Assembly (NCBI GenBank): GCA_024690425.1
Contig: JAILCT010000057.1
Location: 1 to 14,143, forward strand
Reading direction: 5' to 3'
DNA: 14,143 bases
DNA from: Lachnospiraceae bacterium
Lineage (GTDB): Bacteria; Bacillota_A; Clostridia; Lachnospirales; Lachnospiraceae
The position numbers were made by a program, and so were the translations under genes. Under the pieces are notes generated by a model. That model had not been told where the DNA came from. It worked only from the letters and a program-made list of their open reading frames with translations, and ran no database searches. Numbering within the stretch: position 1 is the stretch's first letter; each line of letters opens with the position of its first letter. Shown here one piece after another: positions 7,910 through 14,143 of the stretch.

Positions 7910-9307
7910 TTGTATACGATAGATTATGAACATCCGGTCAGGGTACACTTTATCGGAATAGGCGGCATCAGCATGAGCGGCCTTGCCGAGATATTGCTTG
8001 ACCGGGGCTTTCAGGTCACAGGTTCCGACCGCGCTCCTTCCGAGATAACCGGGATACTGGAAGAAAAGGGTATAAAGGTATTCTACGGCCAGAAGGCGGA
8101 CAATATAAGCGATGATATGGATCTGGTAGTTTACACGGCAGCCATCAGGGAGGATAACGAAGAGTACGCGGAAGCCGTAAGGCGGAACATCCCCATGCTC
8201 ACCCGTGCCCAGCTGCTGGGCCAGATAATGAAGAACTATGATGTTTCGGTTGCCGTTGCAGGTACACACGGTAAGACAACGACCACATCAATGATAACGG
8301 ATATTCTTCTTGCTGCGGACCTTGATCCCACGGTATCAGTGGGCGGAATGCTTAAGGAGATAGGCGGCAACATACGTATAGGCCGGTCCGGATGCTTTGT
8401 TACCGAGGCGTGTGAGTATACCAACAGCTTCTTAAGCTTTAATCCCACGGTCGATGTTATCCTGAACATTGAAGAAGATCACCTGGATTTCTTTAAGGAT
8501 ATAAATGACATAAGAAATTCATTCAGGAAGTTTGCCGGTCTTCTGCCGGAAGACGGTCTTCTGGTGATCAATGCCGATATAGACAGATACGAAGAGATAA
8601 CGGCCGGTCTTAAATGCAAGGTCATATCCGTATCCGCTTCTGAGGGTACGGATGCCGATCTTACTGTTAAGGATGTACGCTTTGATGAGTACGGCTGTGC
8701 CTCGTTCACGGTTGTAAGCAGGGGATCGGCAGGTAACTGCGGTGACTTGCCGATCGCACTCCGCGTTCCGGGAGTGCATAACATAAGTAATGCACTGGCA
8801 GCGATCGCCATTGCCGATCATCTTGGCATAAAGGCTGACACAGTAGTGAAGGGACTGGGTGACTTTACGGGAACGGACAGGCGCTTTCAGTATAAGGGGA
8901 AGTTCAGGGGAGCCACTGTTGTGGACGATTACGCCCATCATCCTACCGAGATCAGGGCTACCCTTACGGCTGCAGCCAATTATCCTCACGAACGTATCGT
9001 GTGTATATTCCAGCCCCATACCTATACAAGGACCAAGGCCTTCTTTAATGATTTTGTCGATGCCCTGACCCTTGCGGATGTGGTTGTGCTTGCCGAGATA
9101 TATGCAGCCAGAGAGAAGGATACACTTGGCATGAGCTCGAAGCTTTTGTGCGACGAACTTAAGAAAAAAGGGAAAGAGTCTTACTACTTTTCCACATTTG
9201 ATGAGATAGAAGATTTTGCCGAAAAAAAATGTAAGCCCGGAGACCTGTTGATAACTATGGGGGCCGGAGATGTCGTAAAAATCGGCGAAGATCTTCTTGA
9301 AAAATGA
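7910..9307 (+). CDS. murC: UDP-N-acetylmuramate--L-alanine ligase, TTG start
   Basis: This cytoplasmic ATP-dependent Mur ligase adds L-alanine to UDP-N-acetylmuramic acid, the first amino acid of the peptidoglycan stem peptide. It has 465 residues, typical for MurC. The N-terminal Rossmann domain has HFIGIGGISMSGLAEIL (about residues 13-29), the MurC form of the UDP-binding loop. The central ATP-binding loop is GTHGKTTTTSM (residues 118-128). Further Mur ligase markers are the EACEYTNSFLSF block, NIEEDHLDFF, GVHNISNALAAIAIA, GTDRRFQYKG, VVDDYAHHPTEI, and FQPHTYTRTKAF in the C-terminal domain. The start is TTG, chosen because AGGAGG lies 9 bases upstream and the protein then begins at the normal distance from the GIGG motif. 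It is cotranscribed with ahcY and followed by a likely terminator. Confidence 0.97.
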   Translation: MYTIDYEHPVRVHFIGIGGISMSGLAEILLDRGFQVTGSDRAPSEITGILEEKGIKVFYGQKADNISDDMDLVVYTAAIREDNEEYAEAVRRNIPMLTRAQLLGQIMKNYDVSVAVAGTHGKTTTTSMITDILLAADLDPTVSVGGMLKEIGGNIRIGRSGCFVTEACEYTNSFLSFNPTVDVILNIEEDHLDFFKDINDIRNSFRKFAGLLPEDGLLVINADIDRYEEITAGLKCKVISVSASEGTDADLTVKDVRFDEYGCASFTVVSRGSAGNCGDLPIALRVPGVHNISNALAAIAIADHLGIKADTVVKGLGDFTGTDRRFQYKGKFRGATVVDDYAHHPTEIRATLTAAANYPHERIVCIFQPHTYTRTKAFFNDFVDALTLADVVVLAEIYAAREKDTLGMSSKLLCDELKKKGKESYYFSTFDEIEDFAEKKCKPGDLLITMGAGDVVKIGEDLLEK

Positions 9308-9325
9308 TTATCCACAATATCCACA
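9308..9325 (+). promoter_or_regulatory. Tandem DnaA boxes (one perfect, one with a single mismatch)
   Basis: TTATCCACA at 9308-9316 is an exact DnaA box. ATATCCACA at 9317-9325 follows without a gap and differs at the first base. The first begins right after the murC stop codon. A degenerate inverted copy (AAATCCACA on the minus strand) lies at 9357-9365. Binding is inferred from sequence only. Confidence 0.6.
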
Positions 9326-9367
9326 ACCATGACCCGGGAATTATCCCAAATCAGGTTGTGGATTTTT
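9319..9367 (+). terminator. Probable intrinsic terminator of ahcY-murC
   Basis: ATCCACAACC (9319-9328) pairs perfectly with GGTTGTGGAT (9354-9363), followed by TTTT (9364-9367). The 25-base loop contains a second small hairpin, GGGA (9336-9339) with TCCC (9344-9347). The T tract is short and the loop long, so termination may be incomplete. The arms also resemble DnaA boxes. Confidence 0.5.
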
Positions 9368-9459
9368 AGGTTGACGTAAAAAGTTGTCATCTTAATCGAA
9401 GGGGTCATATTTATGGGAATTAAGTGATCTGCATAATAAAAACGAACGTTTTTTTAAAT

Positions 9460-9468
9460 TTATCCACA
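9460..9468 (+). promoter_or_regulatory. DnaA box upstream of the DnaD operon promoter
   Basis: This is an exact TTATCCACA, in an AT-rich setting preceded by a T7 run and AAA. It lies 47 bases upstream of the -35 element of the downstream promoter, a position from which bound DnaA could affect transcription. Binding is inferred. Confidence 0.6.
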
Positions 9469-9514
9469 GTAAATATACCTTGAACAGCACCTTTCTTCTG
9501 GGCATAAGATTTTG

Positions 9515-9543
9515 TTTTCACCTTGGTTTTCCTATGCTATAAT
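9515..9543 (+). promoter_or_regulatory. Extended -10 sigma-A-type promoter for the DnaD-helicase loader operon
   Basis: TATAAT at 9538-9543 is perfect and carries the extended -10 TG one base before it (TGCTATAAT). TTTTCA at 9515-9520 is a 4/6 match to the -35 with a 17-base spacer. Transcription would begin near 9549-9551, about 51 bases before the ATG at 9602. Confidence 0.7.
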
Positions 9544-9550
9544 TCTCGAC

Positions 9551-9601
9551 ATGGGAGAGGTAAAAATTGATCAGGGGAATAACTTACGGCAGGTGTTGTA
9601 G
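9551..9601 (+). other. 16-codon leader frame ending directly at the DnaD start
   Basis: ATG at 9551 opens a frame coding MGEVKIDQGNNLRQVL and ends in TAG at 9599-9601, immediately followed by the ATG at 9602 in the same frame. It starts at or within two bases of the predicted transcription start, so it has no room for a ribosome binding site. It may be chance. Confidence 0.2.
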
Positions 9602-10684
9602 ATGGGTAATGTTACTCTGTGCAAGGATTATTCTTCGGATATAACGCTGATAAGCAACAGCTTTATAGATGATTTTATGGGCGAAGCCAATGATGCGCAG
9701 ATCAAGATATATCTGTATCTTTTAAGACGTATGGGAACAGGTGCATCCTTTACGGTCTCTGATATAGCAGACAGGTTCAACTATACGGAGAAGGATGTAA
9801 TAAGGGCGCTTAAGTACTGGGACAAGAAGGACGTATTATCCCTTTCTTTTAACTCATCGGGTTCTCTTACATGTATACAGCTCCTTGATATGAACAGGTC
9901 AAAGTCATGTTCCGCGGAGCTTAGTGAGAGAAGACCTGCACAGGCGGAAGTGATAAACGGCGGGGGAAGTGTAAAGGTAGTGGATTTTACCAGGACATCC
10001 AAAAAGTCATATACGGCACAGGAGCTTGCAAGCTTTAAGGATAAGCCCGAGATATCGCAGCTTCTTTTTATTGCCGAGACATATCTTGGCAAGACCCTGC
10101 GTCCCGACGAGATCAACTCAATATTATATATGTATGATTCCTATGGTTTTTCCGCGGATCTTATAGAATACCTTATTGAGTATTGTGCCAACAACAGGAA
10201 GAAGAATATCAAATATATAGAAGCGGTGGCTGACAGCTGGGCTGCTACGGGAATCACAACGGTAGATGAAGCCAAGGAGCGCACAGGCAATGTTCCCGGA
10301 GAAGTGTACGAGGTTTTTAAGGCTTTCGGCATCAGCGGCCGTAATCCAATAGAACCTGAGATATCATATGTACATAAGTGGAGCAGGGTGTACGGTTTTT
10401 CAACCGATATAATATGTGAAGCATGTTCAAGGACCATAATGAGCATCCACAGCGCAAGCTTTGAGTATGCGGACACCATTCTGAGCAACTGGAAGGAAGC
10501 CGGAGTGACAGGCTTTGAGGATATCGAGAGGGCTGATGCGGCGTATTCGGGGAAGTCCCGGAAGGGGGCGTCAAAGTCACCCGCAGGCTCAGGAAGACAG
10601 GGAAAACAGACGGGATCCTTCAACGGCTTTTCGCAGAGGAATTATGACTATGCTCAGCTGGAAAAAGATGCCCTGACGTTTTGA
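9602..10684 (+). CDS. DnaD-domain replication initiation protein with two DnaB_2 domains
   Basis: This is a primosomal protein of the DnaD/DnaB superfamily, expected to act with DnaA and the helicase loader at the origin or at restarting forks. It has 360 residues. Residues about 20-100 form a winged-helix domain (AQIKIYLYLLRRMG, then FTVSDIADRFNYTEKDVIRA). Two C-terminal-type domains follow: one at about 160-226 with YIEAVADSW (205-213) and one at about 232-312 with YADTILSNW (289-297). Both keep the Y-x3-[IV]-x3-W motif of this superfamily. The Ser/Gly/Lys-rich tail (about 315-345) ends in FNGFSQRNYDYAQLEKDAL, a conserved-looking end peptide. The two-copy layout is closer to B. subtilis DnaB than to DnaD. 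The ATG at 9602 has only AGGTG at 9591-9595 as ribosome binding site. The helicase loader gene follows at 17 bases. Confidence 0.9.
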   Translation: MGNVTLCKDYSSDITLISNSFIDDFMGEANDAQIKIYLYLLRRMGTGASFTVSDIADRFNYTEKDVIRALKYWDKKDVLSLSFNSSGSLTCIQLLDMNRSKSCSAELSERRPAQAEVINGGGSVKVVDFTRTSKKSYTAQELASFKDKPEISQLLFIAETYLGKTLRPDEINSILYMYDSYGFSADLIEYLIEYCANNRKKNIKYIEAVADSWAATGITTVDEAKERTGNVPGEVYEVFKAFGISGRNPIEPEISYVHKWSRVYGFSTDIICEACSRTIMSIHSASFEYADTILSNWKEAGVTGFEDIERADAAYSGKSRKGASKSPAGSGRQGKQTGSFNGFSQRNYDYAQLEKDALTF

Positions 10685-10701
10685 CCACCACAGGAGGGAC
10701 A

Positions 10702-11676
10702 ATGTCCATTTCCAATGCACAGTACGATGAGATAATGCGTACATATGAAGAAAAACAGAATAGGAGCAGGCACCTTCTGGATCAGAGGACGCTGGAAGTG
10801 TACGCCAAAATACCGGAATACAAGGCACTGGATTCTTCGGTGGCCGATATATCCCTTGAACAGGGTAAACGGCTCATCGACGGGGATGTAAGTGCCTTGG
10901 CTTCGTTAAAGGATAAGCTTAGGGAGATATCGGCAAGGAAGAAGGAACTCCTTAAGGAGGCAGGCTTTCCTGAGGATTACCTTGAACCTGTATATTCATG
11001 CAGTGAATGTAAGGATACCGGCTATATCGGAGGAAGCAAGTGCCGTTGTCTTAAGCAGGCGATAACCCGCTACCTCTATGCCCAGTCCAATATCGAGAAT
11101 GTCCTTAAGAAGGAGAACTTCTCTACACTGACATATGACTGCTATGATGATACCGAGCTGCCTCTTATGAAGAATATAATTGAAGGGTGCAGGGCCTATG
11201 TGCGTGACTTTGACACAACATATGAGAACCTGCTCTTTTACGGAGGCGTGGGAGTGGGTAAGACCTTCCTTACCAACTGCATAGCCAACGAACTGCTGGG
11301 AAGCGGGCACTCGGTGATCTACTTTACAGCATTTCAATTATTTGATACACTTGCTAAGTATGCGTTCAGGCAGCAGGATGTGAGCGAAGATATCAGCCGG
11401 GTGCATGAGGATATCTTTGACTGCGACCTGCTCATAATCGATGATCTGGGCACTGAGATGACCAACCAGTTCGTACTGGGACAGCTCTTCCTTATCATCA
11501 ATGAACGCGATAACAGGAAGAGATCGACCATAATATCCACCAATCTGTCAATAGAGGATATTTCGGAGAGATATTCCGAAAGAACCTTTTCAAGGATATA
11601 TGGTAAATACAGAATGATAAAACCGGATATCAGGGACTTGAGGATCAAGTTAAGAAGAGCTTCAAGCAGAAAGTGA
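10702..11676 (+). CDS. DnaC/DnaI-type AAA+ helicase loader ATPase
   Basis: This ATPase loads the replicative helicase onto DNA during initiation or restart. It has 324 residues from the ATG at 10702. The N-terminus (SNAQYDEIMRTYEEKQ) is helical, followed by a four-cysteine zinc-ribbon-like segment (C100, C103, C114, C116), as in DnaI-type loaders. The AAA+ domain has Walker A GGVGVGKT at 181-188, Walker B DLLIIDDLGTE at 242-252, a sensor-type IISTNLS segment and an arginine-rich SERTFSRIYGKYR block. An earlier in-frame TTG at 10681 overlaps the previous stop but has no ribosome binding site. ATG 10702 has AGGAGGG at 10692-10698, although the spacing is short (3-4 bases). The pairing with the DnaD-domain gene just upstream supports the role. 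Called dnaC or dnaI in different species, so no symbol is given. Confidence 0.92.
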   Translation: MSISNAQYDEIMRTYEEKQNRSRHLLDQRTLEVYAKIPEYKALDSSVADISLEQGKRLIDGDVSALASLKDKLREISARKKELLKEAGFPEDYLEPVYSCSECKDTGYIGGSKCRCLKQAITRYLYAQSNIENVLKKENFSTLTYDCYDDTELPLMKNIIEGCRAYVRDFDTTYENLLFYGGVGVGKTFLTNCIANELLGSGHSVIYFTAFQLFDTLAKYAFRQQDVSEDISRVHEDIFDCDLLIIDDLGTEMTNQFVLGQLFLIINERDNRKRSTIISTNLSIEDISERYSERTFSRIYGKYRMIKPDIRDLRIKLRRASSRK

Positions 11677-11683
11677 GGAAATA

Positions 11684-12868
11684 ATGCCCGTTCGTGAAGA
11701 GAAACGTAACCTTGAATCAATACCTGTAGGATCACTCAGGATGATCCCCCTGGAAGGATGCATCGGTCTGGGACATAAGATCGATGAATACCTTGTTAAG
11801 TGGAGGACCGAGAGGGAGAACGAACACAAGAACTCCCTGGCCTTCGCGGGTTACCAGAGGGATTCATACATTCTGGATGCCCAGATCAACCGCTTCGGTA
11901 CGGGTGAGGCCAAGGGTGTCATCAAGGAATCGGTCAGGGGTACCGACCTGTATATCTTAGTCGATATAACCAATTACTCCCTGACATATAAGCTGTGCGG
12001 TAATGATAATCACATGTCTCCGGATGATCACTATCAGGACCTTAAGAGGATAATAGCGGCAGTAGGAGGAAAGGCAAGAAGGATAACGGTCATAATGCCC
12101 TTCCTGTACGAGTCCCGCCAGCATAAGAGAAGTGCGAGAGAGTCACTTGACTGTGCACTGGCCCTTCAGGAAATGGTCAGGATGGGAGTTGATAACATAA
12201 TCACCTTCGATGCCCACGATCCCAGGGTCCAGAACGCCATTCCGCTTTCGGGATTTGAGACGGTAACTCCGGCTTACCAGTTCGTCAAGGGACTTCTGGG
12301 AAGCGTTAAGGATCTTAAGATAGATGCTGATCATATGATGATGATAAGCCCGGATGAGGGTGGTATGAGCCGTGCAATATACCTGGCCAACATGCTGGGG
12401 CTTGATATGGGTATGTTCTATAAGAGACGTGATTATACCCAGATAATTGACGGCCGCAATCCCATTGTAAGCCATGAGTTCCTCGGAACCTCGGTCGAGG
12501 GTAAGGATGTGCTGGTTGTCGATGACATGATATCATCCGGTGAGAGCGTCCTTGATGTTGCAAGACAGCTTAAGAAACGCAATGCCGGCAGGATATTCAT
12601 AGCAGCTACCTTCGGTCTCTTCACCAAGGGCCTTGAAGTATTCGATAAGGCATATGAGGAGGGGCTTATTGACAAGGTGCTTACCACGAACCTTGTATAT
12701 CAGATGCCTGAACTGCTTGAGAAGCCTTATTACGTAAGCTGTGACATGAGCAAGTACATCGCATATATCATCGATACGCTCAACCATGATACTTCTATAT
12801 CTGATCTGCTGAATCCTTATGAGCGTATTCACAGCCTTGTAAATAGATATAATGCAGGGGAAGTATAG
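11684..12868 (+). CDS. prs: Ribose-phosphate pyrophosphokinase (PRPP synthetase), divergent long form
   Basis: This enzyme transfers pyrophosphate from ATP to ribose 5-phosphate to give PRPP for purine, pyrimidine, NAD, His and Trp synthesis. The 394 residues exceed the usual 310-320. Family markers are ESVRGTDLYILVDI, PFLYESRQHKRSARES (R145 to R149 in the position of the usual ARQDRK loop), ITFDAHDPRVQN (His178 in the place of the DLHA metal ligand) and the PRPP-binding VVDDMISSGES (residues 278-288). All are recognisable but differ from the canonical forms (DLHA, DDxxxTGxT). Residues 10-100 include an extended N-terminal region, and the last 40 residues form an extra helical tail. It starts 7 bases after the helicase loader gene, so it belongs to the same transcript. 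Activity is inferred from the family. Confidence 0.88.
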   Translation: MPVREEKRNLESIPVGSLRMIPLEGCIGLGHKIDEYLVKWRTERENEHKNSLAFAGYQRDSYILDAQINRFGTGEAKGVIKESVRGTDLYILVDITNYSLTYKLCGNDNHMSPDDHYQDLKRIIAAVGGKARRITVIMPFLYESRQHKRSARESLDCALALQEMVRMGVDNIITFDAHDPRVQNAIPLSGFETVTPAYQFVKGLLGSVKDLKIDADHMMMISPDEGGMSRAIYLANMLGLDMGMFYKRRDYTQIIDGRNPIVSHEFLGTSVEGKDVLVVDDMISSGESVLDVARQLKKRNAGRIFIAATFGLFTKGLEVFDKAYEEGLIDKVLTTNLVYQMPELLEKPYYVSCDMSKYIAYIIDTLNHDTSISDLLNPYERIHSLVNRYNAGEV

Positions 12869-12891
12869 GGTGAGCGAAGCGGAATATAAAT

Positions 12892-13728
12892 ATGTTTAAT
12901 TTAGGACAATATCAACGTTTAACGGTAGTCAAGATCGCCGACCACGGTGCATATCTGGCTGAGGACAGAGATAGCGGCAGTGAGAGGATACTCCTCCCCA
13001 TAAAGCAGGTTCCCGAAGGGACAAGGGTCGGCAGCGAGATAGAAGTATTCATATACAAGGACAGCAGGGACCGCCTGATAGCAACGGTAAACAAGCCCCT
13101 TATCAGACTTAACGGGATAGCTCTTCTAAGGGTCAGGGAAGTCGGTAAGATAGGGGCTTTCATTGATTGGGGACTTGAGAAGGACCTCCTTCTTCCGTTT
13201 AAAGAGCAGACGAAGAGGGTCCGTGAAGGCGAGGAATGCCTTGTGGCCCTGTACATAGACAAGAGCTCAAGGCTGTGCCTTACGATGAATGTTTATGATT
13301 ACCTTGCGACTGACCATAACTACAAGGCAGGCGACGAGGTCGAAGGCAGGGTATATCTTATAAGCGATAACTTCGGAGCCTTTGTTGCCGTGGATGATGA
13401 GTATTCGGCACTTATCCCGGTCCGGGAGATGTATGGCGATATAAAGGTGGGCCGTGTCCTGAAGGCCAGGGTGACTGAAGTTAAGGAGGACGGCAAGCTG
13501 ACACTGAGCATCCGCAAGAAGGCCCATGAGCAGATGGATGAAGATGCAGATAAGGTGATGAAGGTGATCGAAGCCTTCGACGGAGTCCTTCCCTTTAATG
13601 ATAAGGCAAGCCCCGAAACCATAAAGCGTGAGTTCAATATGAGCAAGAATGAATTCAAGAGAGCGGTGGGCAGGCTATACAAGGAGCGCCGCATAGAGAT
13701 AACGGATAAGAGCATCCGTAAGGTTTGA
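12892..13728 (+). CDS. cvfB: S1-domain RNA-binding protein of the CvfB family
   Basis: This is a cytoplasmic RNA-binding protein of 278 residues. CvfB of staphylococci influences virulence gene expression and binds RNA; its role here is not shown. The layout fits the family. Three beta-barrel units run at about 1-70 (FNLGQYQRLTVVKIADHGAY), 72-137 (LLRVREVGKIGAFIDWGL) and 143-212 (YKAGDEVEGRVYLISDNFGA, a clear S1 domain). A C-terminal winged-helix-like segment (about 220-278) contains TIKREFNMSKNEFKRAVGRL. It begins 23 bases after prs, with only a weak purine-rich ribosome binding site (GCGGAA, 9 bases upstream), and seems to be the last gene of the DnaD operon. I see no terminator hairpin after it. 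Confidence 0.88.
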   Translation: MFNLGQYQRLTVVKIADHGAYLAEDRDSGSERILLPIKQVPEGTRVGSEIEVFIYKDSRDRLIATVNKPLIRLNGIALLRVREVGKIGAFIDWGLEKDLLLPFKEQTKRVREGEECLVALYIDKSSRLCLTMNVYDYLATDHNYKAGDEVEGRVYLISDNFGAFVAVDDEYSALIPVREMYGDIKVGRVLKARVTEVKEDGKLTLSIRKKAHEQMDEDADKVMKVIEAFDGVLPFNDKASPETIKREFNMSKNEFKRAVGRLYKERRIEITDKSIRKV

Positions 13729-13732
13729 GTCC

Positions 13733-13761
13733 TTTACAAAAAAGATAAAATGTTATATAGT
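13733..13761 (+). promoter_or_regulatory. Sigma-A-type promoter for the RidA gene
   Basis: TTTACA (13733-13738) and TATAGT (13756-13761) are separated by 17 bases. The predicted start near 13768 leaves a leader of about 16 bases that contains AGGAGG at 13772-13777. It begins 4 bases after the upstream stop codon. Confidence 0.65.
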
Positions 13762-13783
13762 GTGTGTCATTAGGAGGATAAGA

Positions 13784-14143
13784 ATGGACAGGAAGATCAT
13801 CAGCACTGACAAGGCACCGGCCGCAATAGGGCCTTATTCACAGGCAGTTGAAGTGAACGGTCTTATTTATACATCGGGAATGATACCCGTGATACCCGAG
13901 ACAGGAGAGATAGTAAAGGGCATTGAGGATCAGGCCAGGCAGGCCCTGACCAATGTGAAGTCACTTCTTGAAGCGGCAGGCAGCAGCATGGACAAGGTAA
14001 TAAAGACCACGGTATTTATCAAGGATATGAATGATTTTGCCAGGGTCAATGAAGTATATGCCGGATTCTTCAAGGGCGATTATCCCGCAAGGAGCTGCGT
14101 TGAAGTAGCAAGGCTTCCCAAGGATGTGCTTATCGAGATGGAA
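13784..14143 (+). CDS. ridA: RidA family (YjgF/YER057c/UK114) reactive intermediate deaminase, 3' end outside window
   Basis: RidA proteins hydrolyse reactive enamines and imines such as 2-aminoacrylate, made by PLP enzymes like serine/threonine dehydratase, to the keto acid and ammonia. They are cytoplasmic trimers. The frame is open to the last base, giving 120 residues of an expected 125-130. Motifs seen are APAAIGPYSQAVEVNGLIYT, SGMIPVIPETGEIV, QARQALTNVKSLLEAAG and PARSCVEVARLP. Arg103 aligns with the catalytic Arg105 of E. coli RidA. ATG 13784 has AGGAGG 6 bases upstream. A separate promoter lies in the 55-base gap. Only a few C-terminal residues are missing. Confidence 0.94.
   Translation, partial: MDRKIISTDKAPAAIGPYSQAVEVNGLIYTSGMIPVIPETGEIVKGIEDQARQALTNVKSLLEAAGSSMDKVIKTTVFIKDMNDFARVNEVYAGFFKGDYPARSCVEVARLPKDVLIEME

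Larger units (their letters stand above)
9308..9601. other. Intergenic region between murC and the DnaD operon
   Basis: This 294-base stretch has no convincing protein gene. It holds two perfect TTATCCACA 9-mers (9308-9316, 9460-9468), a one-mismatch copy directly abutting the first, a 10-bp inverted repeat with a short T run that looks like the murC terminator (9319-9367), an AT-rich patch around 9436-9475, a good promoter (9515-9543), and a 16-codon leader frame (9551-9601). The stretch at 9371-9459 shows nothing else I can name. Confidence 0.8.

Noticed and set aside
9371..9399. TTGACG at 9371 as the -35 of a second promoter.
   Set aside because: No acceptable -10 box occurs 16-18 bases downstream.
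9436..9457. AT-rich palindromic patch with AACGAACGTT and a T7 run, considered as a terminator or LexA (SOS) operator.
   Set aside because: As a hairpin the loop would be too short and the stem mostly A-T; as a LexA box only one CGAAC half is present, without the second half at the right distance.
10681..10701. TTG at 10681 as the start of the helicase loader.
   Set aside because: It has no ribosome binding site, lies over the previous stop codon, and adds a low-complexity TTTGGT segment; ATG 10702 starts the conserved SNAQYDEIMR region.

Overview
The window reads as a chromosomal segment of a Gram-positive clostridial bacterium, most likely a member of the Lachnospiraceae. The evidence is the strong AGGAGG-type ribosome binding sites, GTG and TTG starts, sigma-A-type promoters, a DnaD-domain protein next to a DnaI/DnaC-type helicase loader, a CvfB-type S1 protein, and a DUF3791-type small protein. 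The family assignment is an inference from protein similarity recalled from memory; no search was run. No tRNA, rRNA, CRISPR array, insertion sequence or prophage was seen.

Layout. (1) 1-5779, + strand: the 3' end of the F1F0 ATP synthase operon (atpA end, atpG, atpD, atpC), followed after 10 bases by an 844-residue single-pass membrane protein that appears to be the last gene of the operon. Its C-terminus looks like a C39-type papain-like peptidase fold that has lost its catalytic Cys and His. (2) 5786-6512, - strand: three small genes overlapping by 4 bases each (103, 70 and 69 aa); the last belongs to the DUF3791 family. They converge on the ATP synthase operon and diverge from ahcY, and the two divergent promoters lie back to back. 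(3) 6570-9307, + strand: ahcY (S-adenosylhomocysteine hydrolase) and murC (peptidoglycan precursor ligase, TTG start) as a tight two-gene operon. (4) 9308-9601: a 294-base intergenic region with a murC terminator, two perfect DnaA-box 9-mers plus near matches, and a good extended -10 promoter. (5) 9602-13728, + strand: a DnaD-domain protein, a DnaC/DnaI-type AAA+ helicase loader, a divergent PRPP synthetase and a CvfB-type S1 RNA-binding protein, closely packed as one likely operon. (6) 13733-14143: a promoter and the start of a RidA-family gene that runs off the window.

Most of the window is conserved housekeeping sequence: energy, methyl-cycle, cell wall, replication initiation and nucleotide precursors. 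The parts most worth a second look are the DnaA-box cluster upstream of the helicase-loader operon, the three-gene DUF3791 cassette, and the degenerate-peptidase membrane protein joined to the ATP synthase operon.
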